Assembly (NCBI GenBank): GCA_021432635.1
Contig: MU270021.1
Span: 186,001-250,000 of the forward strand
Origin: Thozetella sp. PMI_491
Lineage: Eukaryota; Ascomycota; Sordariomycetes; Chaetosphaeriales; Chaetosphaeriaceae
Direction of reading: 5' to 3'
DNA: 64,000 bases
Shown here: positions 12,400 through 25,199 of the stretch, in pieces
How the letters are laid out: the number at the start of each line of letters is the position of its first letter
Numbering within the stretch: the first letter of the stretch is position 1
Notes under the pieces: generated by a model
What the model saw: only the letters and a program-made list of their open reading frames with translations
Databases searched by the model: none
Told to the model about the DNA's origin: nothing
Made by a program: the position numbers and the translations under genes

Positions 12400-15300
12400 C
12401 TAGTTTAGGAATTCGAAGAGTTTCTGTGGGCGACGCGTTAGCCTCCCTAAATCTCGACTTTAGAATTAAAAAAAATTGGAGCTTACCTTCCACCGTTCCT
12501 CGACGAGATCTTCATCGCCAGTTTTCTCTTTCTCCCCTGACGGAGACAATGACTCGTGGATTAATCGCAACTTGTGGTCTTGGATCCATCGAATATACTG
12601 TATACATGGATCAGCACACATAACCGAGCAACCGAAGGTGGCTAAAGTAGTAGACTTTCCGAAGTAGGGACTCGACGTCACGTCATGCTAATAGCGAACA
12701 TGTACGCACACTGGATAAGAGAGGAATACTTACTACTTCAACACTATCCCTCACACAATACCTAATAACGTTGACCGCCCTGGTTTGTCCTATTCGATGC
12801 ACGCGATCCACGGCCTGCGCCTCGGCCATCGGATTCCAGCTTGGTTCAACTATATGTGCCTCGGAAGCGATGCTTAGGTCGATCCTAGTAGTTTGAGGCA
12901 TCAGTGCTCACAATTTCTACCTACCACCATGCAGGCGGGATGGTGGGATGGTAGGTGGGAATTGAACAACAGAATGTAAGAGTGGAGAACTTCATACCCT
13001 TCACCCACCGACCCAACAGTAGCCAACATAATGACGCAGTCATTTTCTAGGTTAAATCGATCGAGAGCGTTACGGCGCTGAGAAAGTGTGCAACTCCCAT
13101 CGATGCGTACCAATTTGAGACCAAGGGTAGAAAGGAGCGGGCTCAAAGCATGCTGTATCTGATCGAGCATACCCGTCCAATGGGAGAATATGACGCTAGA
13201 AATATTAGCAAATTTTGTACTATAGTATAATCGTGCAAAGGGACTTTTTTATGGGCTCTAAAGGACGGGAACGAACATTTTCGTGAAAACTGGTCTTCCA
13301 GCATCGTTGACTGAATCCTCGACCTTGGAGGATAGTGTACAGCGTATGTTTCGCAACAAAGCCAACACCTTGGATGAAGGGGCGTATTGTGCTCTTTTCG
13401 ATGATGAAACAGGAGGCGTGTGAGCCATGTCCACACCATCCGAGCATTTCGGGCATGCGGGAGCTGTATCGTCCAACAGACGGACGCAGACTTCGCAAGC
13501 CGCGTGCCTCTTGCAGGACAACAACTCCAGCATCTCGGCCTGCTGCCCATTATTGTCCTCGTTTTCGAGTTCACGGTTGCATACACAGCAGCTCTGTCTT
13601 GACTTGGCCGCATCCCGTAGCAGGGCCAAGTTGACCATTTCGGCATCACGGTTGCGCCACGCGTCTAAGGCGCTGCTAGGGAGAAGGGCTTCGCCGTGGT
13701 CGCAGATCATGCGCAGTACCGATATCAGTACAATGATGTTTCCTGCGTAGCTGCGTCGTGTTACTTCTGCGGTCGTCTTGCCTGTAGGACCTTTCCTTCG
13801 TTTCGCCTGCAGCCTACCAACCTTTTGGTCAGTCGTCGAATCCGATCTCTGCGCCATGCCGGCGAGTAGATACGAACTTCTCTTGAAGAAGTCATATAAT
13901 TCACGCTCCAATGGTAAAAGTTCAACCCATTCGACGCGCTCGGCCTTTGTGGGTAGATCCAATGTTGAAGCAAGGTTGGGCTGTGCTTTGGTTCGACGGA
14001 GGCAAGTCGCGCGGACGAGTTTTCGTAGGGTCTGTTGGGAGTGCTCCTTGTTGGCATAAAGGGGTGACGAGATCCAGAATCGGAACTGATCGCGCGTGAC
14101 GAGAGACGGGACACCGATGAATGCGAGCAGGGACCCGAAGTCGTCAAGAGAGTTCTGGATCGGTGTGCCAGTAAGACACCAGCGCGTCTGGGCTGGGATA
14201 TGACATGTCGCTTGAAACAGCTTAGAGGAACAGTTCCGAATCCTGTGTGCTTAATTCCCAAGCAAATTAGTCCGGAATCCAGTAAGAAGATAGGGAAATT
14301 CCAGGAGCACGACCGCGTTAGAGAGGGAAGTGGTGCTCACCTTCATCTAGAATGACTCTAGACCAGGTGTGAGTATACAAAGGACCGTATTCCAACCAGT
14401 CAGAGCGAAGCGTGTCGTATGTTGTGAGAACGACATCAAAGGTGTGAAGATCACTAGCAGCGTCTCGCCGATTGGACCCATGATATACGAACGAATGAAG
14501 CCCCTTTGAGCGAATATGCCTTTGCATGTCAGCGCGAGTCGACGAACCATGGAGATAGATTTATTACTAAGCCATACCTCTTGATTTGCTGCTGCCAACC
14601 ATATATCGCTTTGACCAAGATTAGTACGTGCTTGCATACTACCAATGAACAAAGAGCTAGGAACACACTTGACTTTGGTGTCACTATCAAGGACGCCCTA
14701 GGTAGATCTGTCCTAATGGAGAAATCCGTATTGTCAAGGTAATGGCATATGAGTGCTAGAGTAGAGAGAGTTTTCCCTAAACCCATTTCCTAGCATTTGT
14801 TAGAATGAAACTCCGATCCAGAACTTGTACATACATCAGCAAGAATGCCTCCTCTCAAGTTTGGCAGTGGCTTTCTTTGAAGAGATTTTGTTACGATATG
14901 CCGGTATCTAATTCAATGCCAGGTCAGTGGCTTCCCGGGGACCTAGTCCGCGCTTAAGCAATAGCTCCTAGGCTGTACTCACGTCTCTTCCCCCTTATCG
15001 GGATACTTTTCCCATAGAGTAGGAAATCTCGGGTTATCGGCCAAGGTTTCCGCTTCTCTTTCCGCCATCATAGAAAGTGCTTCTAGCTGATGTCTGGATT
15101 CTTGTTAGCCCAGCAAATCTTTGGTGTCGAGTTGGACATCCCTTACTCTTTCAGGGTTGAGACAATTCTAGAACTCTGTTTGAGCTGCTGCGAATCTACG
15201 GCATCCGCTCCATGGGCCTCGTCAAAGATTCGCAGGATTCTACCTCTCTCGGCTTCCCCTAGGTGGTCCATATCGCTTGATGCACCCGTTTCACTCTGGT

Positions 15301-16177
15301 CACTTCTCCTGGAAGATGCCGCACCCCTTGGCATGCTCTCTCCGGGACGGAGGAGATACATAGGGTTGAAATACTCCACCCTTCTATCGTATTCGAGTTC
15401 ATGCGGTCGCTGGAAGAACAGCTTGCCCTCGTCCAGGATCCGCGACACAACATCCTTCTCGGAGACCAGGCCGTACACAACAATTCTTACGGAAACTGCA
15501 ACGACAGAATGAGGGACAAAATCATATCTCGATGGTTTCTTGGGCTGCTGAGATTTTGCTGGGCATAACCTCGCGGCTAGTGTTACCGAGCACTCTCTCA
15601 TGAGTTGTGCCAGTTTATTAGACACCAAAAGCCCGGCATACTTCCCGCTACCTTCATACCGAAGCACGACATTGTTATTCAGGAAGCTGATCTGCAAGGG
15701 TGCAGCTGCTAGAGACGTTTCCGAGCAGCTCGCCTCCATCAGGAGCTAGATATATCAGCAAATGCTGGAAACATGATGACTAGTTACAGACTGGTTCTTA
15801 CCACTCCGAAGCAAACATTATACGGTATGTTGGAAGGGATGCTGGGGCCTGCAGCTAGTGTGTTAGTCTCTATCTGGACAGATTTCTGTCAGACTGCACC
15901 GTGAAACCCTACCAGCGGTGGTAGAAGCAGAAGACCAAGCAGCAGGAGTATCCTTGAGTCCGGGGATTACCACGAGACCTCTCGAACCTTCTTGGCCTGC
16001 CTTGGCAGGTTCTTCTGCCACTAGCGATGGGCACGGAGATGGCGTAAGCAATGAGTTCGACCTATCCTTAGCTCTCGTAGGCAATGAAGGCTTCTCGGCT
16101 TCCTCCGACACTTGCCGTCCCGTGTCGCCTTGGAACAGAATCGGGTCTTCTCGTCGCCGATGCTCGGCAGCGGCCAT
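12400..16177 (-). CDS. SNF2-family helicase with RING finger (Rad5/HLTF type)
   Basis: The model has 13 exons: 15913..16177, 15802..15854, 15147..15745, 14983..15093, 14835..14907, 14669..14789, 14578..14608, 14341..14519, 13277..14249, 12998..13195, 12734..12884, 12487..12597, 12400..12423. It encodes 962 aa. Motifs seen are LRGGILADEMGLGKT (ATP site, about residue 370), DEAH (about 477), CLTGTPIQN, and an inserted RING (CCVCNRE, then CKRHAACEVC, then CPKC, about 697-745). The helicase C half has IFSHW, GSVGEG, EPSWNPMAEAQAVDRVHRIGQT. By family it is a nuclear DNA translocase with possible ubiquitin-ligase activity in damage tolerance or chromatin remodelling. Exons of 31 and 24 nt are unusual. 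The start ATG at 16177 is the first good one; an upstream exon is possible. Confidence 0.87.
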
Positions 16178-18176
16178 GTCGGTAAAAGGTCCTGGTTGCG
16201 TGCTGGACAGGAAACTCAGCACTTATGCTTCAATTCCTGGTGATGACGCGCGAAAACATCCCTCAACTGTGAAATGACCAAGACTTGGAGAGTTGGGAGG
16301 CACGAGGCTTTCTGTCTCGTCTGCCATGCGCAGGTAAATTGACGGGGCTGGCATGCCTAGCCTCAGGGGAACAAGTGGGGACGCAGAGCAGTGTTGATGT
16401 CCATGCTACATGAAATCCCCCGTATTCTGACGACCTCTAGCCACATACAGCTAGGCACGCGTCAGCCAGACGATGTGGGCCAAGGCGAAATCCCTGGCCC
16501 GTGAACAAACTCTGGGGGTCGGGAGTGGGGCGCGCTTGTTCGTGCAGCCATTTGGCTCAGAGCTTCGCTTCCTGGAGCTCAGGCTAAAGCGGCAAGTGAG
16601 ACGGCGGGGTTCGGGTTAGAATTTGGGGCTGTGCGCTAACCCATTTTTTTAAGGGAGGCTAGGGAAGGGGTGGATACGCGGTAGGGCTATGCAAAGGGGT
16701 TTTAAACAGGCGACAGGTTAAAAGACAATTAAGGGGTTAATATTTTTATATTTTAACGCTCTCTTCTCTTATTTTTTAGTTATGCCTCTTTTGAACCCTT
16801 TAGGATTATAGATATAACAGCTGCTAATAGAAACTAGGTTAGTAGCGATGAGGAGCGCTCGGTGCATTATACCCACCAAAACACACCACCTTCACTGCTC
16901 ATATTCTGATCGCTGCAATCCAGGCCCCAATACGACTTCCGGTGGCCATCGGCATAAGGTAGGGCCGGGCAAGCAGCTTACCCATAGTAGTTAACGGGCA
17001 CGTGATCGAGACAACGGGAAGCTCTGAGCTCTGATCGTAGGCAAAGAAAGGTAGGGGCAAAGCCCCGTAATACTGGCTTTACGTCAAAATACAACTTTCC
17101 ACAAACTTGGGCTAAAGACTCCAGGAAAGAAAGAGGCTTCTTCTTCTTCTTCTAAGATCAGGGCCCCAGCAAAGTGCCCTGGTCTTATATGGCCATTTGG
17201 CTCTCGTAGCTAATTACAAAAAGGAGTGCCTTTTGACTAGTGGGGAGGGTATGGGGACGCTCCCCTTGTTGCCACTGGCGTCCCAACATCAGTGTAATCT
17301 TCAAAGAACTCGTTTGTGAAACTGCACCGTCAGCACTTTCCAATGCCCTGCTATGAATGTGGGAATAAAATAGAACTGCTAATCACCGTCATATTAAATA
17401 AGACAGTTGGAGGTACTTAGCTATAGGCAGACAACGGTGCTTGTTGAGGGGGTTGAGATGAGAAAGTCACCTGATCTCATAGTGTTGCAAAAAGGAAAGG
17501 CTATCCACAAAGACATAGCTTCATACATGGCGTTACTCAGCTCTTGTGCGCCCCTAAGATGAATTTGACCGCCCCCAAGACACAAACTCTTACTCTGCAT
17601 GGTGCGGAGTCTGTTAATATGCCCTTAAGTCGTGGCTGGGATCAAGTCGGAGACGTTGCATCGCGCTTCAGCACGCCAGGAAGGGGCAGGCTGCTGTAGC
17701 ATTGCAGTCTAGACTACAACGCGAAGAAGCATGTTCCAACGCCCCCTCTATTTGGTGGCTGAGAGTTATCCAATAGACTTTTATGCTGTCTGTCAAATTT
17801 GCGCAAGATCGGCGAAATGCTGGGCAATAAACCGGGGTCGTGTTCGACAATTGGCGTTTGGGAGGGACCAGGAGTGAACATGGTGACATGTCACTCCCCT
17901 GCAGATGCGTAAAGTGTGGATGGCGAATGGGGCGTTCCTCTCGACCCCCCTTATCTAACGGTCAGAGCCTGATCTGCCCTTTTGGGATGAAGAAGCGCCT
18001 GATCCCAACCTTTTAGGACAAAGAACTACTGTTGGTTGCTTCTGGCCTGGCCGGTGCATCAGCACATAATCTACCACAGTCCAGAGAAAGAGAATTTTTA
18101 CTGCCATCCAAAACTCCTCCCGTGACCCGTACGAAAAATCTCGTGTGGTACGAAATTTTTGACATGCCCTTTCAAC
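16178..18176. other. long non-coding stretch, about 2 kb
   Basis: No convincing gene. It contains an AT-rich block near 16730-16850, a short (TTC)n run at 17132-17153 and one copy of a dispersed motif (about 17019-17069) that recurs near 22475-22530. Confidence 0.5.
17019..17069 (+). repeat. dispersed short repeat, copy 1
   Basis: It contains CTGAGCTCTGATC, a variable gap, then GGGGCAAAGCCCCG. A similar arrangement recurs near 22475-22530 with C/T differences. It is probably a relic of a mobile or degraded repeat. Confidence 0.4.
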
Positions 18177-19048
18177 ATGTCTAACGATTCGGTTGTTCCA
18201 GCAGTTTGTTCTACTGCTTGCGGTACGGTTATTTCTTCTTCCTTGATTAACCCTTACAAGTCCGAGGACCGAACTAATGTAGCCTTTTGCTCTTGACCGC
18301 AGTTGAAGCATATCTAAAGGCTCAGCAAACCGACAAGCCCGAGTCCCTCTGCAACACAGATGTTACTTTCACGCAGAACTATTACGGCTGCCTGCAGTGT
18401 GTTGCAAACAGCGGCTTGGATCCCAAGACTCTCGACTCGAAATTCCAGACATTCCTATCGTATTGTGCGGCCTCACAATCCGGCCCGGGATGGCCAGTGA
18501 CTTACTGGAAAAGCTGGTCGAACCTCCCCGGGAGTAACCCGTTTTGGAGATTCACCTCTGATGCCGCAATTGTACCAACGAACGCGACCCAAATTACGAC
18601 TACAACCGCATCAATTCCAGTCCAAAGCAAGACGACATTCCCCGAATCCACTGGCCAGAAGCCAGACGCGACTGCATTGCCACAGGAGAGTGTCGAGCCG
18701 TTGAGAAGCAACGCTTGGCTTGCAGGGCCGATCGTGGGTGGCATTGTCGGATTGGGATTTCTGCTGCTTATTGTGGTGCTCTATGTCTCACGCGCGAAAT
18801 CAAAGAAGGCATATCTCGCGGCCGAGCTCGAAGGCCAAGGCTGGGTCACGGGCGACAAGGCGCAGTTACATTCGGATGACATCAAACACTACCCGTTGCA
18901 CGAGCTTGATGCGACGACACAGCAACAGTACGAGATGCCGACACCCGACCCGGCAGCGACAGAGGTATACGATGGATCGCTAGCGTATGAGATGCCCGCT
19001 GACGCACAGGTGGGGGCACAACCAGACGAGAAGGCTAAGCCCCGATAA
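18177..19048 (+). CDS. single-pass membrane protein with Cys-rich outer domain
   Basis: Best model: exons 18177..18222 and 18303..19048, 263 aa. The N-terminal exon is tentative because it gives no signal peptide; a further upstream exon is possible. The outer part has spaced cysteines (CSTAC, ESLCNTD, NYYGCLQC, LSYCAAS), then a Thr/Ser-rich spacer. One transmembrane helix follows (GPIVGGIVGLGFLLLIVVLYV) and then a basic stop-transfer AKSKK. The cytosolic tail is rich in Gln, Pro and acidic residues with repeated Y-E-M-P. The layout resembles fungal Wsc- or Mid2-like surface sensors without being a clear member. Function is unknown. Confidence 0.68.
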
Positions 19049-20357
19049 ACGAGACCAAGTGTTGCTTCCTCACATATACGCTCCTAATACATATCACACC
19101 TAGCGACGGTATATACTTGGAAGGACTGACGCCTTTAGTGGGATAACTGTGGAAAGGAAGCCATCGAATGACGAGAGAAATGAATCATTTTATACCCAGA
19201 GCGGATGTGGCAAGGCTTACACGCCTGTATGTTACCTGCATCGCTAACTGCCTGCCTAATAATCATCTTCTAATTTACAGTTTCTCAGTGGAACTCACGT
19301 GTATTTGAACCCGTTGTATATGAGGATAATAACTTCTTCTACGTTTCAGAACTCCTAATTTTGTAAAAAGAAGCAGGGGTAAAGTTCGCAGCTGAGCGCC
19401 AGCTGGAAGCAGGAGAAGCTTGTAAACTGGCTCGGCAAGCTACTAAGCTTAAGAACAAGGGATTTTATAAAGCGAGTAATCTTTATTAATTATATGTATA
19501 CTCCTATATAGTAGATAAGCGGGTGGGTAAGTTCAGGAAGTGTATGTTTAACAATTATAACCTTTTTTTTAGCATGTAAGGAAGTAAGTAAGTCATTAAC
19601 CTTAACCTTTTGTAATACACGTAGTGTTAAGAGTTACTAGAGGTAACGCAGGGACGCTCTAGGTTAGCCAGGCTAAGATAATAAAAGGGTTCCAGGGGAA
19701 CAATCGTGGTCTTCTCAATTGCAGTGCTAACTCTTAAAGATCAGGGTCGGAGGAAGCCTCATGCTTCTTTCCCTAGGATCTAGTTAAGGCACCGGAGCAG
19801 GGGCAGTTCCCCCTCGGTTTGCCTCCGGCCTTATATTACAATATTATACTAGTTTCGTTTATCGTAGGAGAATATTTCTAGGTAATGACCTGTAGAGAAA
19901 TAATACTATCCAGCCTAAAAGTCTACTCGATAAACCGGTGAAATTCTAGCCGAAATCTAATTAAGGCTCCCTGTTACTCACTGTCGAGCTCCTCCTAGTC
20001 ACTCCCTAGAAGACTATCCTCTGTTTTAATGGGAGAGCTAGAATTGAAGAAGGAACTTTCGCTGGAATTATCCCAGAGTCTTAGCATCGGCTTACCTTTA
20101 AATTCCTGCATTTCAGCCATCTCAAGCCTTTTTCCGGTTTAAACAGCTATTTCCTTCATAGCGAATAATAAACGGCGGTTTAAGTCTATACGCGAGTGCC
20201 GGATCACGCTTTGGGTCGGTTATGCAATGGTAATGTTACAAAAAGGCATCTCGATCTCAGGTCCAACTTTCCATACCTTAACATATTCACCAAACCCAGA
20301 GGCCATGTATCATGCACCCATTAACTTCATGATGTCTATTTTCCGACGGGTAGTATC
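19049..20357. other. intergenic region with transposon-like relic
   Basis: About 1.3 kb without a gene. It holds one arm of a diverged inverted repeat (about 19362-19476) and further AT-rich, stop-laden sequence to about 20200. Confidence 0.5.
19362..19476 (+). repeat. diverged inverted repeat, left copy (coding relic)
   Basis: About 115 bases match the reverse complement of about 22785-22916 with scattered substitutions, many of them transitions. The + frame reads as a short Lys/Ala-rich helix (LEAGEACKLARQATKLKNKG) ending soon after. This suggests the 3' end of a degraded transposase-like gene. The element family is not identified. Confidence 0.6.
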
Positions 20358-21771
20358 TCAAGCCAAAATACAGAACTGGAATAGCAATGCTAAACAAACG
20401 CTGAAGATAGGAGAAAGGCTCTTTGTCAGCTCCTGTCCACGCCAGGCGCCACTTCGAACATCAACGTCAACCTTATTGCCCTGGCAGATGTAGTACCCTT
20501 GCAGAATGCCACGCCGTCGAAGTTCATCGAGCATACTGCAGTTGAACTCGCTGGGGCCGAGACTTGAGTTTACCTGAAAGCTGTCGGCGACAGCAACAGA
20601 CCCTTTAGACCACTTGCAGACAAATGAATGGCTTTGCAAATTAGCAAAGGCGGAGGAATCAAGGAAACGATATTGCGGGTACTTGCTGCTTACAAGAAGT
20701 CGTTGTCAAACATCCCGGTAAATCTCATGTTGTGTATTGGCTTGTTCGGCCAAACCCAGTCGACGTGGGCACCGGATAGATCTAGCTTCTCGCTTTTCAT
20801 TACTATCGATCTGTAATCCGTAGGTTAGGTCGTCAAAGTCAAGGGATAGTTCTGTGAAAAGATTTCACGTCGCCCACAGAGTCCCGAAACTCAAGTTTCG
20901 AACTGGGTTTGATCTAGGAGTACGTCCTATCCAGGCTATTCCACTCAACTTCAGCTGCTCGGCAGATATCTCATTGTTCTTATTCTTCTCCACTGAGCAG
21001 GCGGAACAATCGAATAAAACGGAGAGATTTTCGTTGCCATAAATAGAAATCGGTCCTTGCCGAAATGAGTTCAATGTGATATGTTGGACATTTCTTAGGG
21101 TGTCTAGGTGAACTTGACCGGAGGTTCCGTGGTTGAGGACGTTGTCCACGGAGCCAAGGGGGAGATCCTGTAGATTTAAACCGCCCCACGGGTCACTCTT
21201 ATCGGTTGCCACAAACCCGTCCTTATTGACGAGCAAAGTCTCTAAGCTGGGGAGATTTTCCAATGATAGACGGCGAGCCGATCTCAGCGAGCTCATGTTG
21301 ATGGACTTGATCGCTGGCAAATCCCGTATCAGCACATTGCCAGTCGTTGACTCTGCTGTCCATGTGAAATACTCGAGACTTGCAAGGTTTTGCAAGCTGA
21401 TAAACAATGCACTCTGCCTTGGAGGCGATGAATTTACGTCTGTGTCAAGAACTAAAGTTTTGAGGAGAGTGTTGTTCTCAGCCGTGATGGTCCGGATGCT
21501 GCGCTGATCTGTGATTCTGAGATCACCCGATGCAGTTGATGAGATTGCGACATCTCGGGTAAAGTCTAAACTCTGGTTACCACACCTGCTGAGGACATCG
21601 GCATCTTGCTGGGTCGATATCGTGAAGTTGGCCTCCTTGCAGTTCTGGGCGCCGGCTAGGGCAGCTCCTGCTATTTCGTCAGTGTTCCAGACAACTGAGA
21701 TGCGCACAGTCAAACCAACCCCATGCAAAGAATATGGCAATGAAAGCCCGCGAATAAGGTAGGTGCACCAT
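20358..21771 (-). CDS. Ecm33-like GPI-anchored cell-wall protein
   Basis: The model has four exons (21720..21771, 20869..21667, 20694..20810, 20358..20631) and encodes 413 aa. The first exon supplies the signal peptide MVHLPYSRAFIAIFFAW; an ATG 50 bases further upstream gives no signal peptide, so it was rejected. The body is built of leucine-spaced strands typical of the receptor L-domain/Ecm33 fold (LFISLQNLASLEYF, LRSARRLSLENLPSLETL, VQHITLNSFRQGPISI). Cysteine pairs and many N-x-S/T sites are present. The C-terminal hydrophobic tail (FSVCLALLFQFCILA) fits a GPI signal. Ecm33-type proteins sit at the plasma membrane or wall and affect wall integrity. The gene lies between two copies of a diverged inverted repeat but shows no damage. 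Confidence 0.8.
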
Positions 21772-22474
21772 TTTCGATGGTCCGTTGTTGAGAACGCTTT
21801 GCAACGCAGGTGAGTGTGCATGTATCCTTTGCCTGGAGGTTAACGATAGCTCCAAGTTTATGTCGACTGCATTGAAAAGGAGAAAAGGAAAAAGAGAAAA
21901 GAAAAACAAGAGAAGAAGCTTCTTCGGCCTAGAGGAATGAATCTAGAAGTACGTTCGAAACGGGATGGTAGCGGCCCATTGGCCGGACCGAAATGATCTC
22001 GGTTAGCAGGCGGCCTGCCTTTAAGCCGTGCCTCATTAGAGGACCTGGCCACCAGCACCCGGGTATTTAGATGGAGGCAGTATTTGCATACCAACGAGGA
22101 CTTTTCATTTTACCGACCTTCATCGCGCTGACCAACAAGCAAACCATGTGGCACGGTAAGGTTAAAGACTTATTTACTGCCCGCATACACAAAAAAAAGC
22201 TCATACGAAATATACACTTGCTTCATTTATTTAACTACTTATCTAGTAAATGAGGGTATATATTGAAAGAGGGGAGGACTCCGTGGTCTGTGAACACGCG
22301 TAGCATCCTTGAACAAACCGCACAAAACATACACCCACCTGAAAGACCCTCTTAGTCTAGTAGTCGTAGCGTGGAATTAATGCTTCCGCCATCGTGATGC
22401 ACTCGGCAGGACCACTGAAACGACGCAAGTCTCGTGGTACAGTGGGAAGCAAGCACAGCAAAAAGGGTAAAGAG

Positions 22475-22530
22475 GCTACCTGAGCTCTGATCAAGGCAAG
22501 ATGGATGGGGCAAAGTCCCGCAATGGTAGC
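22475..22530 (+). repeat. dispersed short repeat, copy 2
   Basis: It shares CTGAGCTCTGATC and GGGGCAAAG-CCCG with about 17019-17069. C/T differences separate the copies. Confidence 0.4.
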
Positions 22531-22784
22531 AAAAGAATGTATTAAGTTGAGTTGCTTAGGGATTATTAAGGATGGTTGTGGCGATCGTTGTGATCTTTGA
22601 TACCATCCGTGATGAAGGGAAAGAAAAGAACGCTACCTACAGTCTTATCTGCATGGGAAAAGGAGGCGCTGCCTCATGTGATAAAGCTAACCTGGTGTCT
22701 GACCAGGCTAAAAGCGATCCTCCAGCCAGGGTGTAAAAGCTGGACCTGGCACCCTAGCCGAGATCAATATAGAACTACTAAGAA

Positions 22785-22916
22785 TTGCTCGCTATATAAA
22801 ACTCCTTGTTCTTAAACCAAGTAGCTTGCCGAGCCAGTTTACGAGCTTGTCCTGCTTCTATCTGGCAGAGCTGGCACCCAGCTGCGAGCTTTACCCCTGC
22901 TTCATTTTGTGACAAG
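22785..22916 (-). repeat. diverged inverted repeat, right copy
   Basis: The reverse complement aligns with about 19362-19476, including the stretch AAACTGGCTCGGCAAGCTAC. The two copies bracket the Ecm33-like gene about 3.3 kb apart. Confidence 0.6.
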
Positions 22917-23043
22917 AGTATACGTACAGGACTCTATTGAGAATTAAGTTAACAGGTCATGGAAAATGACAAGCTAATTAAATTCCTTTCTCAAGCTGCG
23001 AAGTCGTCTAGCTAGACCCCCAGTAACCCTACATCTGAAGCAT

Positions 23044-24426
23044 TCATTCAGCGGCAAGGGGTGCGCTGAAATACAAGGTTTGATAGACATCCTTGTTCCT
23101 TGTGTAGATAAAAGATGCGTCACAGTGGACCGGTTTCTTGCGCTCATGGTTGGCAGGACCACTGTAAAGAATTAGCTGGCAGTCGTCCTATTTAATTGTT
23201 CGCCGGATCTCTGACAACCAGGCTGTTCTTACAATGCTGCTGTGAAAATATCACCGTATTTTCCATTCTCACCCCATGGATGACCACACTTTCGGAAAAC
23301 TTGTTCGTAATTTTTTATCGTTTCTTGGTCGCTGCGTGCGTAGTTCCAGGTCGGCAAGTATGACTTGACTTCCGGGAGATCCTTGCCGGGCTGAATCTCG
23401 ATACTGAAATACAGCTTCTGACAGAGCATGGAAGCATCATTCAAGGGCTTTTCGAAGTCTTCTCCCGAGATTCCCTCTGGTTCTTGCAGCAAGAGATGCC
23501 AAATATCTCGTAGCACCTTCAGGCCTTTGTTTGTTTTCTCATCGTGGAGTTCGCCTCGAAGAGTGACATATTCCCGTACTGTTTTGAACGCGTTGCTTCT
23601 GGTATGAAGATATAGCTTAATTCTTGCTTCGGATAAGTGGGCTTCATCGAAGCAATCGATGGCAACCAATTCGATCGGTGATCCTGGGATGCTAGAGACG
23701 AATCTATGAAATTGCATAATATTAGAAGGTGAGCTCATGCTATCAAAGGTGGTCTCACTTCTCCATCATGTCAATAGCATTCGTCTTGAAGGCCGGAGTC
23801 ATACTCCGCATCATCTTCCAGATTATGTCGGAGGTCGGTACACCAGTAGCGATTTCCTTAGGCCTAGGATTAATATAGAACTTCATGGATATGTCGGAGC
23901 CCTTAAGGTCGAATGCGGTGAGACCAAACGGAATTCTTCCGATAGCAGGAGCCTTCTCTCCTTCTGGTACAAAGCTCTGCAGCCAAGTAGGGAGAATGTC
24001 AACAACACGCTGGGCTTCCTCTGGCGACAAAGCAAAAGCTTTCACCAATTCGTCACTCCACACTGTCGAGAATCCGAATCTGGCGGACAAAGAAGCCACA
24101 ATCTCCTTAGTGGCCTCCATCGCCAAGGGGTCGCTAGGTGTTCCTCCTTTAACACCTATCATATCCCAGCAATATCGCACACAGTTGTTCTTTGAAGCAT
24201 TGATGCTAAGTTGAATGGGAGAGCCGCTTTGTGTCATGTATGACGGAGTAGGAGCCTGAGAAGGCCGCGGGCCTAGATTCGGGAGAACATTTTCGGCCAA
24301 AATTCGTAGCTGGGCTTCTTGGTCTGCTGGAGTATAAACTTCCGTGTGCTGGAGAAGGGCCTTTAGGGGGTGTGTAATGTGGTCCGCCCAGTATTGGGTA
24401 TCCCGAGGGTCGGCGTCAATGGACAT
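23044..24426 (-). CDS. DMATS-type indole-diterpene aromatic prenyltransferase (D-type)
   Basis: The model has three exons (23759..24426, 23233..23703, 23044..23161) and encodes 418 aa, the usual DMATS length. The ATG at 24426 sits in CCACCATGTCC; the frame reads further up but has no ATG. Family features are PLKALLQHTEVYTP, the substrate-contact segment SGSPIQLSINAS, RIPFGLTAFDLKG with SDISMKFYINPRPKE (diphosphate-binding basic residues), KLYLHTRSNAFKTVREYVTLRGE, and the ending FIYTRNKDVYQTLYFSAPLA. These enzymes move dimethylallyl groups onto aromatic rings. In indole-diterpene clusters (PaxD, AtmD) they prenylate the finished core. It is the outermost cluster gene on this side, about 0.8 kb from a P450 on the same strand. 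Confidence 0.9.
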
Positions 24427-25199
24427 GGTGGAACAGTTTGGTAAGCAACAATGAATTCTGCGGAGGTCTTCCAAAAGCAGTTGTGCAGAGATAGGTGGAG
24501 AGCTACTAAGGTTATTAATATGAAAAGTGGGAGGACACCTGATATACTAGCAAGAAGGATGCGGATCATTTCACCCCCCTCCATGTGTAAATTAAACGAG
24601 CGTTGGACAGATATCAAATCACTATAAAAAGATCCGCTAGTAATGTAGGTAATTATAATTTGACCTAGACTTTATACATTCCTAGACCAGCTCAAAACCG
24701 CGCCCTCCATACCGGTGGCCTCTAGCCGGTGTAGATTGCGCAAACGCATCTGTAGCTGCCAGTGAGGTACGATGCGATCTCTACAATGCCTCTGCAAGCC
24801 TGACAATATTAACTGCTGCTGACTGGCCTGGCTGTGCGGCTATTCTCTGGCTTTACCGCTCGATTAGTCGGCAAGCTAGGTCGTCACGAAAAGCCGGATG
24901 TGGATATCACGCTCAGGCCACAACCCCAGTAGCATTCCATATAGAGGAATACACTCGGTCTGGTCGTGGTGAACAGTTTTAATTCTCCCCCTAAAACTTT
25001 TAGTGAGTAAATTCGTCATAAATTTAACACATGAAACTCGGAAACCTATAGGTGGAGGACCTGGACTGCATATAATTAACCTATTTATTCTTTATCATTG
25101 CGAAATTCTTAACATCATTCTACTAGCCGCATTCGGGACGATGACCTTCCGTCTGCCATACAAACATCTATAATTATAACCCCTGAGGACCATGCATGA
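24427..25199. other. intergenic region in cluster, about 0.8 kb
   Basis: This is the promoter region of the prenyltransferase and the 3' side of the next P450. No gene seen. Confidence 0.5.

Larger units (their letters stand above)
21772..23043. other. intergenic region with repeat relics
   Basis: About 1.3 kb without a gene between the Ecm33-like start and the prenyltransferase stop. A purine-rich (A/G) tract at 21872-21920 is the likely 5' leader of the Ecm33-like gene. The right copy of the inverted repeat and copy 2 of the dispersed motif are also here. Confidence 0.5.

Noticed and set aside
24427..24474. Longer N-terminus for the DMATS gene
   Set aside because: The frame is open but begins with TTG. 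The ATG at 24426 has a good start context and gives the usual length.
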